DNA of 64,000 nucleotides from Methylohalobius crimeensis 10Ki (GTDB lineage Bacteria > Pseudomonadota > Gammaproteobacteria > Methylococcales > Methylothermaceae): positions 930,001-994,000 of the forward strand of contig NZ_ATXB01000001.1 in the NCBI RefSeq assembly GCF_000421465.1. Direction: 5' to 3'. Of this stretch, positions 51,926 to 64,000 are shown one piece after another (position 1 is the stretch's first letter; each line of letters begins with the position of its first letter). The notes under the pieces were generated by a model. It saw nothing but the letters and a program-made list of their open reading frames with translations. It did not search any database and was not told the origin of the DNA. A program made the position numbers and the translations under genes.

Positions 51926-52800
51926 AGACGTTCGATTAACTCCACGCCAGATGGAATGGCTGCCCTATCAATAATGACTTGGTAGTCTCCGAAGTTGCGC
52001 GCTGGCGTGTCCGGCTCACCGCTGCTGCGTTCAACCTTAACGCTGTCGAACAAGATATGGGCTGGCGCGTTACCCATGGCGTTCTCATGCTTAAAAATAA
52101 GTAGCTTGCGTGCCGCCATCTCTCCGCGCGCAGCGGAACGGTCGTGCTCGAACATATTGATCAGGGCGTTCCAAAGAAGCTCCAGGTCGTCTTCAGAAAA
52201 TCCGGTGCGTTCGGCGAGCTTGGCGGAAACAAAACCGTGGGCGCGGTAGAGGCCATACGGGACGATGTGTTTGCGGCCCATTTCACCTTCTTCTTTATCC
52301 ACATCGGTAACGCGAGTAATGGACACCTCGAGCGGGACAATTGGATCGATACTATTGGCAAAGCCAAATTGAATTGGACCCCGTATCTGTCCTGCATTAG
52401 GTCCCGTCGACATAACGGCACCGAAAGTTCGGACATCATAATATTTATTACATAGCCAACGTTGCAGATCTCCAATGTCTTTAGCAGAACGGCTTTTAGC
52501 TTTGTCCTTATCCCAGCTTCCATTTTTCTTTTTGAAACTCGGTTGCTCTTTCGCCTCACATGCCTCTGCGATCAATGGGTTTAATGGACGCTTCTCTTGG
52601 ATAAAGATATCCTGACCCCCTTCGCCGATTAATTGCACAAAATTCCTTATCTTCCGCTTTAGACAAACATCTGTAACAAGTCCGCAATTAGTTTCCGGAT
52701 CCAATCTGGGCAGATTGCCGGCATCCGGGTCACCGTTGGGGTTGCCGTTGGTGACATCGAACAAGTAAACGAATTCATAGCGGTGGTTGATGGGATTCAT
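51922..52800 (-). CDS. cas7: Cascade backbone protein Cas7 (Csd2), type I-C
   Basis: A 292-residue Csd2 with the family start MNPINHRYEFVYLFDVTNGN and central SIDPIVPLEVSITRVT. It polymerises along the crRNA in the I-C Cascade. Thirteen bases separate it from cas8c/cas11. Confidence 0.97.
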   Translation of the reverse strand: MNPINHRYEFVYLFDVTNGNPNGDPDAGNLPRLDPETNCGLVTDVCLKRKIRNFVQLIGEGGQDIFIQEKRPLNPLIAEACEAKEQPSFKKKNGSWDKDKAKSRSAKDIGDLQRWLCNKYYDVRTFGAVMSTGPNAGQIRGPIQFGFANSIDPIVPLEVSITRVTDVDKEEGEMGRKHIVPYGLYRAHGFVSAKLAERTGFSEDDLELLWNALINMFEHDRSAARGEMAARKLLIFKHENAMGNAPAHILFDSVKVERSSGEPDTPARNFGDYQVIIDRAAIPSGVELIERL

Positions 52801-52812
52801 CGTTGGGTCTCC

Positions 52813-55322
<2,510 letters not shown>

Positions 55323-55332
55323 TCAAACCGTC

Positions 55333-57552
55333 TCAGAAAACCAGCTTTTCCGCACGGATAAACACGGGATCATCCCAGGTCAGTCCCACCCGTTTATCGT
55401 AAAGAGATTCATTGACGAGTCGCATGAATTGTTCGCCGAATTTGGCCTCGGCCACTGGCTGAATCGCGCCCGCCATTCGTAGGGCGTCGTAGCCTTGGCG
55501 GGGCAGTTGGACGATATAGGGTTGCAAATCTCGTGCGATGGCCCCAGCGTGTTCGGCGTACTCCAAATCGCGTAATGCCGTCCGGGCGGTCTGGTCGAAC
55601 GGAACGACAACGGGCATTTGCGTGTTCTCAATCATTCGGAATTTGCTGGCGACGGTTTCGAAGGGCAGGCCGTCAATGTTGCCTTCCTTGAATCGCCCGA
55701 GCAAATCGTGTCCGTCCAATGCCTGCTCGCCTTTCTGCCAATAGAGCATTTGGAAATAGTTTTCCACCGCCTGCAAGGAAAGCGGACCATCGGCGTGGTG
55801 TCGGAATATTTCCCGTCCCGCCTGAGCGAATTGTTTGAGCTCCAAAGGAGGCTTCCATTCATCTCCGGTCGAAAAGATCAATACTTCGCTGGTTTCCACG
55901 GGGCGCTTGCCTTCGCGGTTACAGCGCCCGGCCGCCTGGGCGATGGAGTCCAGCCCCGCCTCCGCGCGCAATACGGTGGGAAAATCCACGTCCACGCCTG
56001 CTTCGATGAGGGAGGTTGCGACAAGCCGGCATGGTTTGCCTTGAACGAGTTTTCGCTTGATTTCCGAAAGCACTTGGCTACGGTGTTTGGCGCACATCAA
56101 AGTCGTGAGATGGTAAGTACCGGCAAGGTCCGAGATGGATTCATAGAGTGCTCTCGCGTGGCGGCGGTTGTTGACGATGCACAGCACCTGCTCGTGGTCG
56201 GCCATTGCTTCGGCTAATTCAGCATCGCTCTTCAGCCCGACATGTCGCACCTGTACGCGCTCGAGGCGACGGAATATCCGCTCCGGTTCCGGTGCCAGTT
56301 CATGCACTTCCTCGAAGCCGTCTTTGAACTTGGGGGATTTCAACGCGGGTTGGGTGGCGGTGCAGAGCACGATGCTGGTGTGGTAGTTGCAGGCGAGTTC
56401 GTCGAGGGCGGTCACGCATGGACGCAGCAGTTTCAAGGGAAGCACCTGGGCTTCATCCAAAATCACGACACTGCCCGCAATGTTATGCAGTTTGCGGCAT
56501 TTTGCCGGCCGGTCCGCGAATAAACTCTCAAAGAATTGAACCGCGGTCGTCACCACGATCGGCGCATCCCAGTTTTCCATGGCCAGTTTGAGCTTTTCTC
56601 GGGACTCCGGCTTTTTTCTATCGTCATCGATAAAGGCACTGTGATGTTCGAGCACTGCCTGTTCACCGAGTTCGCCGAGCGCTTCGCGGAAAACGGCGGC
56701 GTTTTGCTCCACAATGCTGGTAAACGGAATGACATAGATGACCCTGCGCAATCCATGTCGAATCGCATGATCCAGCGCGAAAGCAAGGGAGGTTAGCGTC
56801 TTGCCGCCGCCGGTGGGGACAGTCAGAGAGAAAATGCCGGGTTCGAGGATGGCGTTGGCTTGAACGTGCCGAAGAATGTCAGCGCGAATTTCGTTAACGG
56901 CCGTATCGGGTTTGAATTGGGAAAGGTGGTGTTTCAATGCCTCCCGCAGTTCAGTTAGATCCGGGACTTCTACATCGCGAAGGTTCCTTTTGCCGTCGAG
57001 TTTTCGATAAAACGCTTCGGTATCGAGAAAGTCCGCGTCTACCAGGCAGGAGAAAATCATCCTGGTCAAGAAAGCCAGTTGGAAAATCTGGCGTTTTCGG
57101 TGAGGTCGGAATCCCTTCGGCGAAAGCAAGGAATCGGCGGATGGCAATTCGATTTCCTGCTGCCAGTCCGGCAATAATTCCGGGAGCCCCTTGGCTTTCA
57201 GGCGTTCGGCGAGTGAGCCACGTTTGCCCGATTCGCGTCCGTCCGCCAGTCCGGCATGATGACCAGCGATACTGTAGGCGAGCAGTTTTCCGATCTGGTC
57301 ATAGCGCTGGCAGGCGACACACGCTCCCCATGTGGAGTGATCGACTTTCGGAAAGTCGCCGGTCAGTCGTTTCTGGAATGCTTCTGTATATTTTCCCAGA
57401 TCGTGCAATAGACCAGCGATACGCGCATAGTCAGCGGCTCCGAATCTTTCCGCTTTTTCGGCGGCGAGTTTTCCGACTGCTGTTAGGTGGGAAGACAGGG
57501 GTTGCCAGTCCGATTGGTCGACATTATCCGTTGAATGGGCGAAGAATTTCAT
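55333..57552 (-). CDS. cas3: CRISPR helicase-nuclease Cas3
   Basis: About 739 residues. The N-terminal HD nuclease (AHSTDNVDQSDWQPLSSHL, LLHDLGKYTEAFQ, GHHAGLADG) is followed by a superfamily 2 helicase: Walker A VPTGGGKTLTSLAFAL, DEAQ box VVILDEAQVL and motif VI QAAGRCNREG. It degrades DNA marked by Cascade. ATG 57552 or the adjacent GTG starts it. First gene of the operon in canonical I-C order. Confidence 0.97.
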   Translation of the reverse strand: MKFFAHSTDNVDQSDWQPLSSHLTAVGKLAAEKAERFGAADYARIAGLLHDLGKYTEAFQKRLTGDFPKVDHSTWGACVACQRYDQIGKLLAYSIAGHHAGLADGRESGKRGSLAERLKAKGLPELLPDWQQEIELPSADSLLSPKGFRPHRKRQIFQLAFLTRMIFSCLVDADFLDTEAFYRKLDGKRNLRDVEVPDLTELREALKHHLSQFKPDTAVNEIRADILRHVQANAILEPGIFSLTVPTGGGKTLTSLAFALDHAIRHGLRRVIYVIPFTSIVEQNAAVFREALGELGEQAVLEHHSAFIDDDRKKPESREKLKLAMENWDAPIVVTTAVQFFESLFADRPAKCRKLHNIAGSVVILDEAQVLPLKLLRPCVTALDELACNYHTSIVLCTATQPALKSPKFKDGFEEVHELAPEPERIFRRLERVQVRHVGLKSDAELAEAMADHEQVLCIVNNRRHARALYESISDLAGTYHLTTLMCAKHRSQVLSEIKRKLVQGKPCRLVATSLIEAGVDVDFPTVLRAEAGLDSIAQAAGRCNREGKRPVETSEVLIFSTGDEWKPPLELKQFAQAGREIFRHHADGPLSLQAVENYFQMLYWQKGEQALDGHDLLGRFKEGNIDGLPFETVASKFRMIENTQMPVVVPFDQTARTALRDLEYAEHAGAIARDLQPYIVQLPRQGYDALRMAGAIQPVAEAKFGEQFMRLVNESLYDKRVGLTWDDPVFIRAEKLVF

Positions 57553-57622
57553 CACGTGCGGGTTTCAAACACTCCGGCATAAAATTTTCTATTCCTTGCA
57601 GTATAAATGTAGCAACTTTCTT

Positions 57623-57885
57623 CTAGTCGAGCGGGGTCATTCCAAGCGCCTTGACTGCTCGAGTAAGCTGGCCATCAAATACGGCTACTCGGAAATCCAC
57701 TCCAGGCAGGGTGCGCCAGATCGCTTTTGACGCGGCTAAATGAATACTGTCGTAGCCCGCAGAGAGAATTGTTCGTCCAAGTCGCCGGCACGCCGGATGA
57801 CGAAATCGTCCGCGTGCAAAAAATCGGACTCCGCTTCCTGGACATAGAGCTTGAGGTAGGCGGATGTATCGAGGTATAGAATCAC
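57623..57885 (-). pseudogene. VapC-like PIN toxin remnant, frameshifted and shortened
   Basis: The N-terminal PIN motif (VILYLDTSAYLKLYVQEAES) starts at GTG 57885, overlapping the antitoxin stop. The reading frame breaks near 57756, where one missing base separates DEQFSLRA from YDSIHLAASKAIWRT in the next frame; the second part runs to 57623. Even when repaired the protein would be about 87 residues, against about 130 for VapC, so an internal segment is also lost. It is probably inactive. Confidence 0.8.
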
Positions 57886-58169
57886 TCCCTTTCTTCCGCG
57901 ACGATTTCGGACAATGGCTTTTGGTCTTCCGGCCAGGCAATAGGCCGATCCGATCCTCGTACTGCCCCTCGTTTTTCGGCCTTGATCCACGGCAATGCAT
58001 CCAGGCGAGCGACAGCTTCGTTTTCAAGTTGCTCGGGTTTCGGAGAGAGGATTGGAGTGAGGCGCGCCACAGGTTTGCCGCGCACTTTGACAGTCACTTC
58101 TTCGCCTTCTGCAACGCGGCGAAGGTACTCGGAAAGATGGGCTTTGAGTTCCCGGACCGATGTTTCCAT
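57882..58169 (-). CDS. Phd/VapB-type antitoxin
   Basis: A 95-residue protein with the Phd/YefM-like N terminus (METSVRELKAHLSEYLRRV, KVRGKPVARLTPI), which binds DNA. The C-terminal tail would wrap its toxin. The cognate VapC downstream is broken, so this antitoxin appears orphaned. Confidence 0.88.
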   Translation of the reverse strand: METSVRELKAHLSEYLRRVAEGEEVTVKVRGKPVARLTPILSPKPEQLENEAVARLDALPWIKAEKRGAVRGSDRPIAWPEDQKPLSEIVAEERE

Positions 58170-58326
58170 GAGAGTCTCTAATGTGGTTTCAACACTATTG
58201 TAGTCATTACAGCTAGGTCGAAAATATCGATTCTACCAAATATGATGAGCCGACTAGGGCAGGCTAAAAACAATCATGTCACAGACTGCATCAGCGTCGA
58301 CGATGGCAAGGTATTAGGGAAGGATA

Positions 58327-58348
58327 GGCGGCATCGGCCGATGCCGCC
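58327..58348 (-). terminator. 22-bp palindromic hairpin after metE
   Basis: GGCGGCATCGG and its perfect complement form a 22-base dyad ten bases beyond the metE stop. It lacks a clear U-run on the minus strand, so it may be a weak terminator or an mRNA 3' stabiliser. Confidence 0.5.
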
Positions 58349-58358
58349 CGGTCAAGAT

Positions 58359-60638
58359 TTAAGAATATTTGCGCCGCAGAATGCGCGCCGCTTCCACCAT
58401 ATTGCCCAGGGCAGCATCCACTTCCGGCCACTGGCGGGTCTTGAGGCCGCAGTCGGGATTGACCCAGAGGCGTTCCAGCGGGATTTTCCCGGCGGCCAGT
58501 TCCAGCAGGGTGGCCATTTCCTCGGCGCTGGGAACGTTGGGGGAGTGAATATCGTAAACGCCCGGTCCGATTTCGTTGGGGTATTCGAAGCCGGCGAAGG
58601 CGTCCAGAAGGTCCATTTTCGAGCGGGTCGCTTCTATCGTGATGACGTCGGCGTCGAGGGCGGCGATGCTTTCGATGATGTCGTTGAATTCGGCATAGCA
58701 CATATGGGTGTGGATCTGAGTCTCGTCGCGCACGCCCGAGGAGGCGATGCGGAAGCAGCCTACCGACCAGTCGAGATAGGCCGGCCAATCTTTACGCCGA
58801 AGAGGCAATCCTTCGCGCAGGGCCGGCTCGTCGATCTGGATCACCCCGATGCCGGCCGCTTCCAGATCGGCCACTTCGTCCCGCAAGCTCAAGGCGATCT
58901 GCAGGCAGGTGTCCCGGCGCGGCAGGTCGTCGCGCACGAACGACCACTGCAGCATGGTCACAGGCCCCGTCAGCATGCCTTTCATGGGTTTGGGGGTCAG
59001 GGATTGGGCGTAACGGATCCAGTCCACCGTCATCGGCCGCGGGCGGGAGACGTCGCCGTAAATGATCGGCGGTTTGACGCAGCGCGATCCGTAGGATTGT
59101 ACCCAGCCGTTGCGGGTGAAGGCGAAACCCTCCAACTGTTCGCCGAAATATTCCACCATGTCGTTGCGTTCCGGTTCCCCGTGAGCCAAGACGTCCAATC
59201 CGTATGCTTCTTGTTTTTGCACGCAGAAGGCGATCTGTTTCTTTAGAAAGGCGGTGTAATCGTCCGCGCTGATTTCACCCTGCTTGAAATCCCGGCGCCG
59301 GGCTCGGATTTCCGGGGTTTGGGGAAATGAGCCGATGGTGGTGGTGGGCAGCAGGGGCAGATCGAGCTTGGCCCGTTGCGCTTCGCGTCGGACCGGATAG
59401 GGGTTGGCACGCCGTTCTGCGGCCGGGGTGATTTCCGCCTGCCGCCGACGGACCGCCGGATCGGTGACCCGTTTGGAGGCCCGCCGGGAAGCAATGGCCC
59501 GGCGACTTGCTTCCAATGGGTCGGCGACGATTTCCGGACCGTGGTCCAATGCCTGTTTGAGGAGCGTCAGTTCTTCCAGTTTCTGCACCGCGAAAGCGAG
59601 CCAGGTTTTCAGCTCGGCGTCGATCCCGGTTTCCGCGTCCAGATCCACGGGGGTATGGAGCAGGGAGCAGGAAGGCGCCAGCCACAACTCCCGGCGATCG
59701 TGGAGAGAAGCCAAGGCCTCCAGGGCCTCGTCCAAATCGCTGCGCCAAACGTTGCGGCCGTCGACGATCCCCACCGACAGGACTTTGTGCGCCGGCAGCC
59801 AATCGGCGACCCGGCTCAGTTCCTCCGGCGCCCGCACCGCATCCACGTGGAGCCCGGCTACCGGTAGGCTGCAGGCGGTTTTCAGGTTCCCCGCCAAGGG
59901 GCCGAAGTAGACGGCAAGCAGGAGGTTCAGCCCTTTGATCTGCAGTTGGTGATAGCTCTGCTCGAAGGCGGTCAGCCACGAAGGGGGCAGGTCCAACGCC
60001 AGGATCGGTTCGTCGATTTGAATCCATTGAGCGCCCTGATCCTTGAGCCGTTGGAGGATTTCGCCATAGACGGGCAATAGGCGCGGTAACAGGGTGAGTT
60101 TGTCGAAGGACTCGGCGTGGCATTTGCCCAGCCACAACCAAGACAACGGTCCCAGGAGCACCGGTTTGGCTTTATCCCCCAGAATTTCCCGGGCTTCGGC
60201 GAATTCCTCGAACAGTTTCTCCGAGGACAAGGAAAACGCTTGATCCGGGGTCGGTTCCGGCACCAGGTAGTGATAATTGGTATCGAACCATTTGGTCATT
60301 TCGCACGCCGGCCGGGGTTGTCCGCTGGGCGCGCGGCCGCGGGCCATGCGGAAATAAGTGTCCAGAGCCACCGCGCCGCCGGGATGCGCGAAGCGTTCGG
60401 GCACACAGCCCAACAAACAACTGGTGTCCAGCACATGGTCGTACCAGGAAAAATCCCCCACCGGAATCCAATCGATGCCCGCCTGTTGTTGAATCTCCCA
60501 GTGGTGTCGGCGGAGGTCTCGGCCGGTGCGCGCCAGTTGGTCGGCGTTTATGGTGCCTTGCCAATAGGCCTCGACGGCTTTTTTCATTTCCCGCCTGAGC
60601 CCGAGGCGGGGGAAACCGAGATTGTGGGTGGTGGTCAT
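58359..60638 (-). CDS. metE: Cobalamin-independent methionine synthase MetE
   Basis: About 759 residues, two barrel halves. The C-terminal catalytic half has the zinc ligands His/Cys in [12 protein letters not shown] and Cys in [15 protein letters not shown], and the substrate loop [14 protein letters not shown]. It transfers a methyl group from methyltetrahydrofolate polyglutamate to homocysteine. ATG 60638 has GAGGAGC six bases upstream. It is divergent from metR. Confidence 0.98.
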   Translation of the reverse strand: MTTTHNLGFPRLGLRREMKKAVEAYWQGTINADQLARTGRDLRRHHWEIQQQAGIDWIPVGDFSWYDHVLDTSCLLGCVPERFAHPGGAVALDTYFRMARGRAPSGQPRPACEMTKWFDTNYHYLVPEPTPDQAFSLSSEKLFEEFAEAREILGDKAKPVLLGPLSWLWLGKCHAESFDKLTLLPRLLPVYGEILQRLKDQGAQWIQIDEPILALDLPPSWLTAFEQSYHQLQIKGLNLLLAVYFGPLAGNLKTACSLPVAGLHVDAVRAPEELSRVADWLPAHKVLSVGIVDGRNVWRSDLDEALEALASLHDRRELWLAPSCSLLHTPVDLDAETGIDAELKTWLAFAVQKLEELTLLKQALDHGPEIVADPLEASRRAIASRRASKRVTDPAVRRRQAEITPAAERRANPYPVRREAQRAKLDLPLLPTTTIGSFPQTPEIRARRRDFKQGEISADDYTAFLKKQIAFCVQKQEAYGLDVLAHGEPERNDMVEYFGEQLEGFAFTRNGWVQSYGSRCVKPPIIYGDVSRPRPMTVDWIRYAQSLTPKPMKGMLTGPVTMLQWSFVRDDLPRRDTCLQIALSLRDEVADLEAAGIGVIQIDEPALREGLPLRRKDWPAYLDWSVGCFRIASSGVRDETQIHTHMCYAEFNDIIESIAALDADVITIEATRSKMDLLDAFAGFEYPNEIGPGVYDIHSPNVPSAEEMATLLELAAGKIPLERLWVNPDCGLKTRQWPEVDAALGNMVEAARILRRKYS

Positions 60639-60711
60639 ATAATGCTCCTCGAAAGTGGCAAAAAAAGATAAATTCAACATTAAAGAGCAAAAGTATGGCC
60701 AGATAAGTTTA

Positions 60712-60724
60712 TGAACTCAATTGA
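60712..60724. promoter_or_regulatory. Candidate MetR-binding site
   Basis: TGAACTCAATTGA matches the MetR consensus TGAA-N5-TTCA with one mismatch. It sits in the 116-base gap between divergent metE and metR, as expected for homocysteine-responsive activation of metE and autocontrol of metR. Confidence 0.55.
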
Positions 60725-60754
60725 TAGTTTCTCAGTATAAATTGATAAATATTC

Positions 60755-61693
60755 ATGTATATCGAAATCAAACATTTACGCACTTTAAAAATGCTTCAAC
60801 AGACCGGCAGCCTGGTGGCCGCCGCCCGGCGCCTGCATCTCACTCAATCGGCCTTGTCGCACCAGCTCAAGGCGCTGGAGGATTGGGTGGGGACGGCGCT
60901 GGTCATCCGCAAAAGCCGTCCCCTCACGTTCACGCCTGCCGGTCAGCGCCTATTGATCTTGGCGGATCAGGTGTTGCCGGCGATGCAGGCGGCCGAACGG
61001 GATTTGGCCCGTCTCAGCGGCGGTCAGGCGGGAAGGCTGTTCATCGTCATCGAGTGTCACAGCTGTTTCGAATGGCTCTTGCCCACCATGGACGTCTATC
61101 GGGAAAGCTGGCCGGACGTGGAAATGGACCTTACTTTGGGGTTCAGCTTCGAACCATTGCCGGCATTGGTTAGAGGGGACGTGGATTTGGTCATCACCTC
61201 CGATCCCCAGCCCATCGCCGGCATCGCATACATACCCTTATTCGCTTTTCAGGCGATGCTGGCGATGGCCAAAAACCATCCTTTGGCGGCCAAGCGTTGG
61301 ATCGAACCTCGGGATCTGAGCGAGCAAACCTTGATTACCTATCCGGTGGAAAAGGAGCGCCTGGATGTCTTCTCCAAGTTCCTGGACCCCGCCGGTGGGC
61401 AGCCGGCCGGTCAGCGAACCTGCGAGTTGACCGCGATGATGTTGCAACTGGTGGCCAGTCGCCGCGGAGTGTGCGTGTTGCCCAATTGGGCCTTGGCCGA
61501 ATACCTGGCCCGAGATTATGTAGCGGCAAGGCCGCTGGGGCCGGAGCCGATTTGGGGGACGCTCTATGCGGCCTTAAGGGAAAAAGAAGGGGATCTGGCC
61601 TATTTGAAGGAATTTTTGGAAACCGCGCGCCAAGTGTCGTTTCAGAGTCTGAAAGGGATTCGGGTGGCGGATTCCAAGACCCCTGAGGAATAA
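60755..61693 (+). CDS. metR: LysR-family regulator MetR
   Basis: A 312-residue LysR protein. N-terminal helix-turn-helix (LKMLQQTGSLVAAARRLHLTQ, ALSHQLKALEDWVG) and a periplasmic-binding-like effector domain. The divergent position to metE identifies it as MetR, activating metE in response to homocysteine. No strong ribosome site precedes ATG 60755. Confidence 0.93.
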   Translation: MYIEIKHLRTLKMLQQTGSLVAAARRLHLTQSALSHQLKALEDWVGTALVIRKSRPLTFTPAGQRLLILADQVLPAMQAAERDLARLSGGQAGRLFIVIECHSCFEWLLPTMDVYRESWPDVEMDLTLGFSFEPLPALVRGDVDLVITSDPQPIAGIAYIPLFAFQAMLAMAKNHPLAAKRWIEPRDLSEQTLITYPVEKERLDVFSKFLDPAGGQPAGQRTCELTAMMLQLVASRRGVCVLPNWALAEYLARDYVAARPLGPEPIWGTLYAALREKEGDLAYLKEFLETARQVSFQSLKGIRVADSKTPEE

Positions 61694-61906
61694 AGCCAAG
61701 GTGATTCCTGACAAATTGGCCGGAAATGAATTTGGAGGCTGCGCGCCCGATAGGCAGCAGGTGGTGGTTTCTCATCGACTATATACCGACTCTTTGCTCC
61801 TAACCGGTAAAGGAAAAAAAACTTGGGCTATAGTTTGTAACAGACTTAACACATTTATATATGAACTAGAGCCGGAAGATACCGGTTTAAGAAAGGAGGA
61901 GAGGTT

Positions 61907-63646
61907 ATGAACTGGAATTCCGTGGGCATGCGTTTGGTATGGGTGGTGGCAGGCCTCCTGCTGCTGGGAGCGGCAGGGTTGCTTTGGGCTTATGCCTATC
62001 AGCAACATTCTACGGCGATCGAGGCCGAGGTGCGGAAGGCCAGAAATGTGCTCATGATCGCCGAATCGGTACGCAATGAAATGGCCACTCAATGGGAGGT
62101 GGGGACATTCACTCCCGAGATGTTGCGCGAGTTTAAGACCCTGCCGGAGGCCGAGGCGAGGGCGAAGATTCTATCCACGGTCCCGGTGGTGATGTCTTGG
62201 CATGTGATTCAATCCAGGGCGGAGGAAAACGGCATCGAGCTGCGTACACCGCGCGAGAATCCGCGCAACCCAAAAAACGTTCCAGACGCGCTGGAAGCAG
62301 AGGCCTTGCAATACTTCACCCGTCATCCCGAAGCGACCGAATACCAGGTGCTCGACGAGCGAACCGAAGCTCTGCGATATTTTAGGCCGGTGCGTTTACA
62401 GCAACAATGTCTGATTTGTCACGGGGATCCGAGGAACTCGCAAAATCTGTGGGGCCGAAACGACGGGCGGGACATCCTCGGCTATCCCATGGACGGCAAA
62501 AAAGCCGGCGATTTGCATGGGGCTTTCGAGGTGATCTCTTCCATGGAAGAGACCGATAGTATCATCGCCGCCAATGTATTCAAGGGGGCGGGCTTGATCT
62601 TTATGGTCGTCTTGATCGTTGCCGGCGGTTTGTTTTTCGCCACCAAACGGATGGTGGTCGACCCCTTGACCGTTTTGGGCTTGAGGTTGCAGGACTTCGC
62701 CCAAGGCGAGGGAGATTTGACCGCCCGCTTGGAAGTCAAAGGCAAGAACGAATTCGCCTGGGTGGCGCATAGCTTCAATCAGTTCGTCAAGAAGCTGCGC
62801 AAGATGATGCTGACCCTGAAGGACAGCAGTCAGTATCTCGCCCAGGAAACCGAAAATTTGAATCGCTTGGCCACGGTCACCGAGGAAGGGGCGGCCAGTC
62901 AACGGAACGAACTCAGTCATGTGGCCGCCACCATGCAGCAGATGGCGGTGGCGGTGCAGGAAATCGCCAGCAGTACGACCAAGGCGGCGGATGCGTCCCA
63001 ATCCACCGATACGGAGGCCAAGTCGGGGCAGGAGGTGGTGCAGACGGCGATCGGCAAGATCGACCGGCTGACCTCGGAAGTGGACAAGGCGGCGCAAGTG
63101 CTCAAGGAATTGGAAGGCGATAGCGACAGCATCGGCGAAGTGCTGAAGATTATCGGCGACATTGCCGATCAGACCAATCTTTTGGCCTTGAACGCCGCCA
63201 TCGAAGCGGCCCGGGCCGGAGAGCAAGGACGCGGATTCGCGGTGGTGGCCGAGGAGGTCCGTACCCTGGCTTCCCGGACTCAGGAGTCCACCGCCGAGAT
63301 CCAGCAGACCATCGAGCGTCTGCGCAACCGATCGCGCCAGGCGGTGGAGGTGATCACCGAAAGCAAGGAGCAGGCGCATGCGAGCAGGGAAGAGGCCCAC
63401 AGCGTCAACACGGTGCTCGAAAATATCACCGGCATGATCGACGAAGTCAAGCAAATGAACGCGCAAATCGCCAGCGCGGTGGAAGAGCAGAGCATGGTCG
63501 GCGAGGAGGTCAACCAAAACGTCGCCCGGGTCAACGAAGGCGTGGAGTCGGCCTATGCCAAGATGGAAGAGACCCGTCAGGCCGTCACCTTGCTCCAGGA
63601 ACAGGCCGGCAAGCTTGCCGAGATTGTCGGGCAGTTCAAGACCTAG
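61907..63646 (+). CDS. Methyl-accepting chemotaxis protein with c-type-heme DUF3365 sensor
   Basis: A 579-residue chemoreceptor. A transmembrane helix ([20 protein letters not shown]) leads to a periplasmic DUF3365 (Tll0287-like) domain with a C-x-x-C-H motif (CLICHGDPR, Cys168-Cys171-His172). A second helix ([16 protein letters not shown]), a HAMP domain and a cytoplasmic signalling helix pair with the conserved tip ([20 protein letters not shown]) follow. It probably senses redox state or a gas through covalent heme. There is no CheR/CheB tether pentapeptide at the C terminus. AAAGGAGGAGAGG is a strong ribosome site. Confidence 0.94.
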   Translation: MNWNSVGMRLVWVVAGLLLLGAAGLLWAYAYQQHSTAIEAEVRKARNVLMIAESVRNEMATQWEVGTFTPEMLREFKTLPEAEARAKILSTVPVVMSWHVIQSRAEENGIELRTPRENPRNPKNVPDALEAEALQYFTRHPEATEYQVLDERTEALRYFRPVRLQQQCLICHGDPRNSQNLWGRNDGRDILGYPMDGKKAGDLHGAFEVISSMEETDSIIAANVFKGAGLIFMVVLIVAGGLFFATKRMVVDPLTVLGLRLQDFAQGEGDLTARLEVKGKNEFAWVAHSFNQFVKKLRKMMLTLKDSSQYLAQETENLNRLATVTEEGAASQRNELSHVAATMQQMAVAVQEIASSTTKAADASQSTDTEAKSGQEVVQTAIGKIDRLTSEVDKAAQVLKELEGDSDSIGEVLKIIGDIADQTNLLALNAAIEAARAGEQGRGFAVVAEEVRTLASRTQESTAEIQQTIERLRNRSRQAVEVITESKEQAHASREEAHSVNTVLENITGMIDEVKQMNAQIASAVEEQSMVGEEVNQNVARVNEGVESAYAKMEETRQAVTLLQEQAGKLAEIVGQFKT

Positions 63647-63703
63647 TAGGGGCGACCGGCCGGTCGCCCCTACCAATCACCGGCCGGTCGCCCCTACCAA
63701 TCA
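63646..63703. repeat. REP-like palindrome, copy 2, plus a tandem partial unit
   Basis: The 28-base palindrome at 63646-63673 is identical to the one at 34032 and again overlaps a stop codon. A 24-base unit (CCGGCCGGTCGCCCC then TACCAATCA) occurs in tandem at 63656-63679 and 63680-63703. Confidence 0.8.
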
Positions 63704-63717
63704 GGCGCCTTAGATAA

Positions 63718-64000
63718 TCAGAACCGGCTGCGCGGCAGCCGGTTCAGTTCTTCCAGAAGGTCCAGCACCAAAGCTGCGCCGACGGGATTGACTCCCAGAT
63801 CCCGCTCCAAGCGTAGCGCGATCCTGAGTCGCTGAAAGGCGGCGGCGTCGAAGCGCCACTCGGAAGGTTGGAGTCCTTCCGCCTCGATCACCCCTTCGTT
63901 GACCAGTTCGATCACCGTTTCAGGTTGGATTTCGCAAACCCGGCAGATTTCCACCAGCGTCAGGCGGAAATGCTCGTCCAGCACCACGCCGGACAGTACC
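63718..64000 (-). CDS. cbpM: Chaperone modulator CbpM-like protein (start outside window)
   Basis: At least 94 residues, open to the window edge (VLSGVVLDEHFRLTLVEICR...). The MerR-like helix-turn-helix (VCEIQPETVIELVNEGVIEA) and coiled C-terminal helix match CbpM, which inhibits the DnaJ-like co-chaperone CbpA, usually encoded just upstream. A GTG at 63987 could start it, but family members usually have a few more residues, so it is treated as partial. Confidence 0.82.
   Translation of the reverse strand, partial: VLSGVVLDEHFRLTLVEICRVCEIQPETVIELVNEGVIEAEGLQPSEWRFDAAAFQRLRIALRLERDLGVNPVGAALVLDLLEELNRLPRSRF

Noticed and set aside
61730-61790. Weak sigma-28-like promoter (GCCCGATAG) before the chemoreceptor
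   Set aside because: The -10 half is similar to GCCGATAA, but the -35 match is poor and the distance to the gene is long.

Overview
The window comes from a polar-flagellated gammaproteobacterium of fairly high GC content. The best evidence is the gene order fliR-flhB-flhA-flhF-flhG-fliA-cheY-cheZ-cheA-cheB-motC-motD-parC-parP-cheW at 1-14508. That order is typical of polar flagellates such as Vibrio and Pseudomonas relatives. A genus cannot be assigned from the sequence alone.

Layout. (1) 1-14508: flagellar export, placement and motor genes with one complete chemotaxis core. It includes a ParC/ParP array-positioning pair and a CheA whose linker carries three copies of a short acidic EF-x-LL motif. 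(2) 14518-26680: an AT-richer accessory island lying between cheW and the next flagellar genes. It holds an S8 protease with DUF11 and P domains, a small Ser/Cys-rich exported protein, a ~1 kb AT-rich control region, three related small exported Ala/Ser/Thr-rich proteins, a 14-TPR sulfotransferase, a periplasmic C39-type peptidase resembling FapD, a coiled-coil/beta-barrel protein resembling FapF, and a convergent PEP-CTERM-like surface protein. Two sigma-54-type promoters are visible, one before the small exported proteins and one before the PEP-CTERM-like gene. (3) 26750-29728: flagellar accessory genes (DUF2802, fhlB, fliK, HDOD). (4) 29875-34035: lysS, prfB with its programmed frameshift, a SprT-like protein and a CHAD protein. 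(5) 34211-39789: a Tat-exported, membrane-bound formate dehydrogenase (cysteine form) with fdhE. (6) 39860-46437: a suf Fe-S operon on the minus strand, with a toxin-antitoxin pair inserted between sufB and sufC, and sufR with its operator. (7) 47353-57552: a complete type I-C CRISPR-Cas locus with 36 intact repeats, including an internal cas11 start inside cas8c. (8) 57623-58169: a VapB-like antitoxin with a broken VapC. (9) 58359-61693: metE and metR, divergent. (10) 61907-64000: a heme-type methyl-accepting chemotaxis protein and the C-terminal part of a CbpM-like protein.

Most notable system. The 19.0-24.9 kb block looks like a divergent functional-amyloid (Fap-like) or peptide-export system. 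It has Sec-exported low-complexity proteins with an N-terminal L-x-x-x-(E/Q)-M-D-x-(I/V)-(S/T)-A-(G/A) motif, which resembles the double-glycine leader motif recognised by C39 peptidases. A C39 peptidase, a FapF-like outer-membrane channel and a TPR-sulfotransferase that could modify the cargo lie downstream. The family calls rest on visible motifs. The link between the parts is inference.
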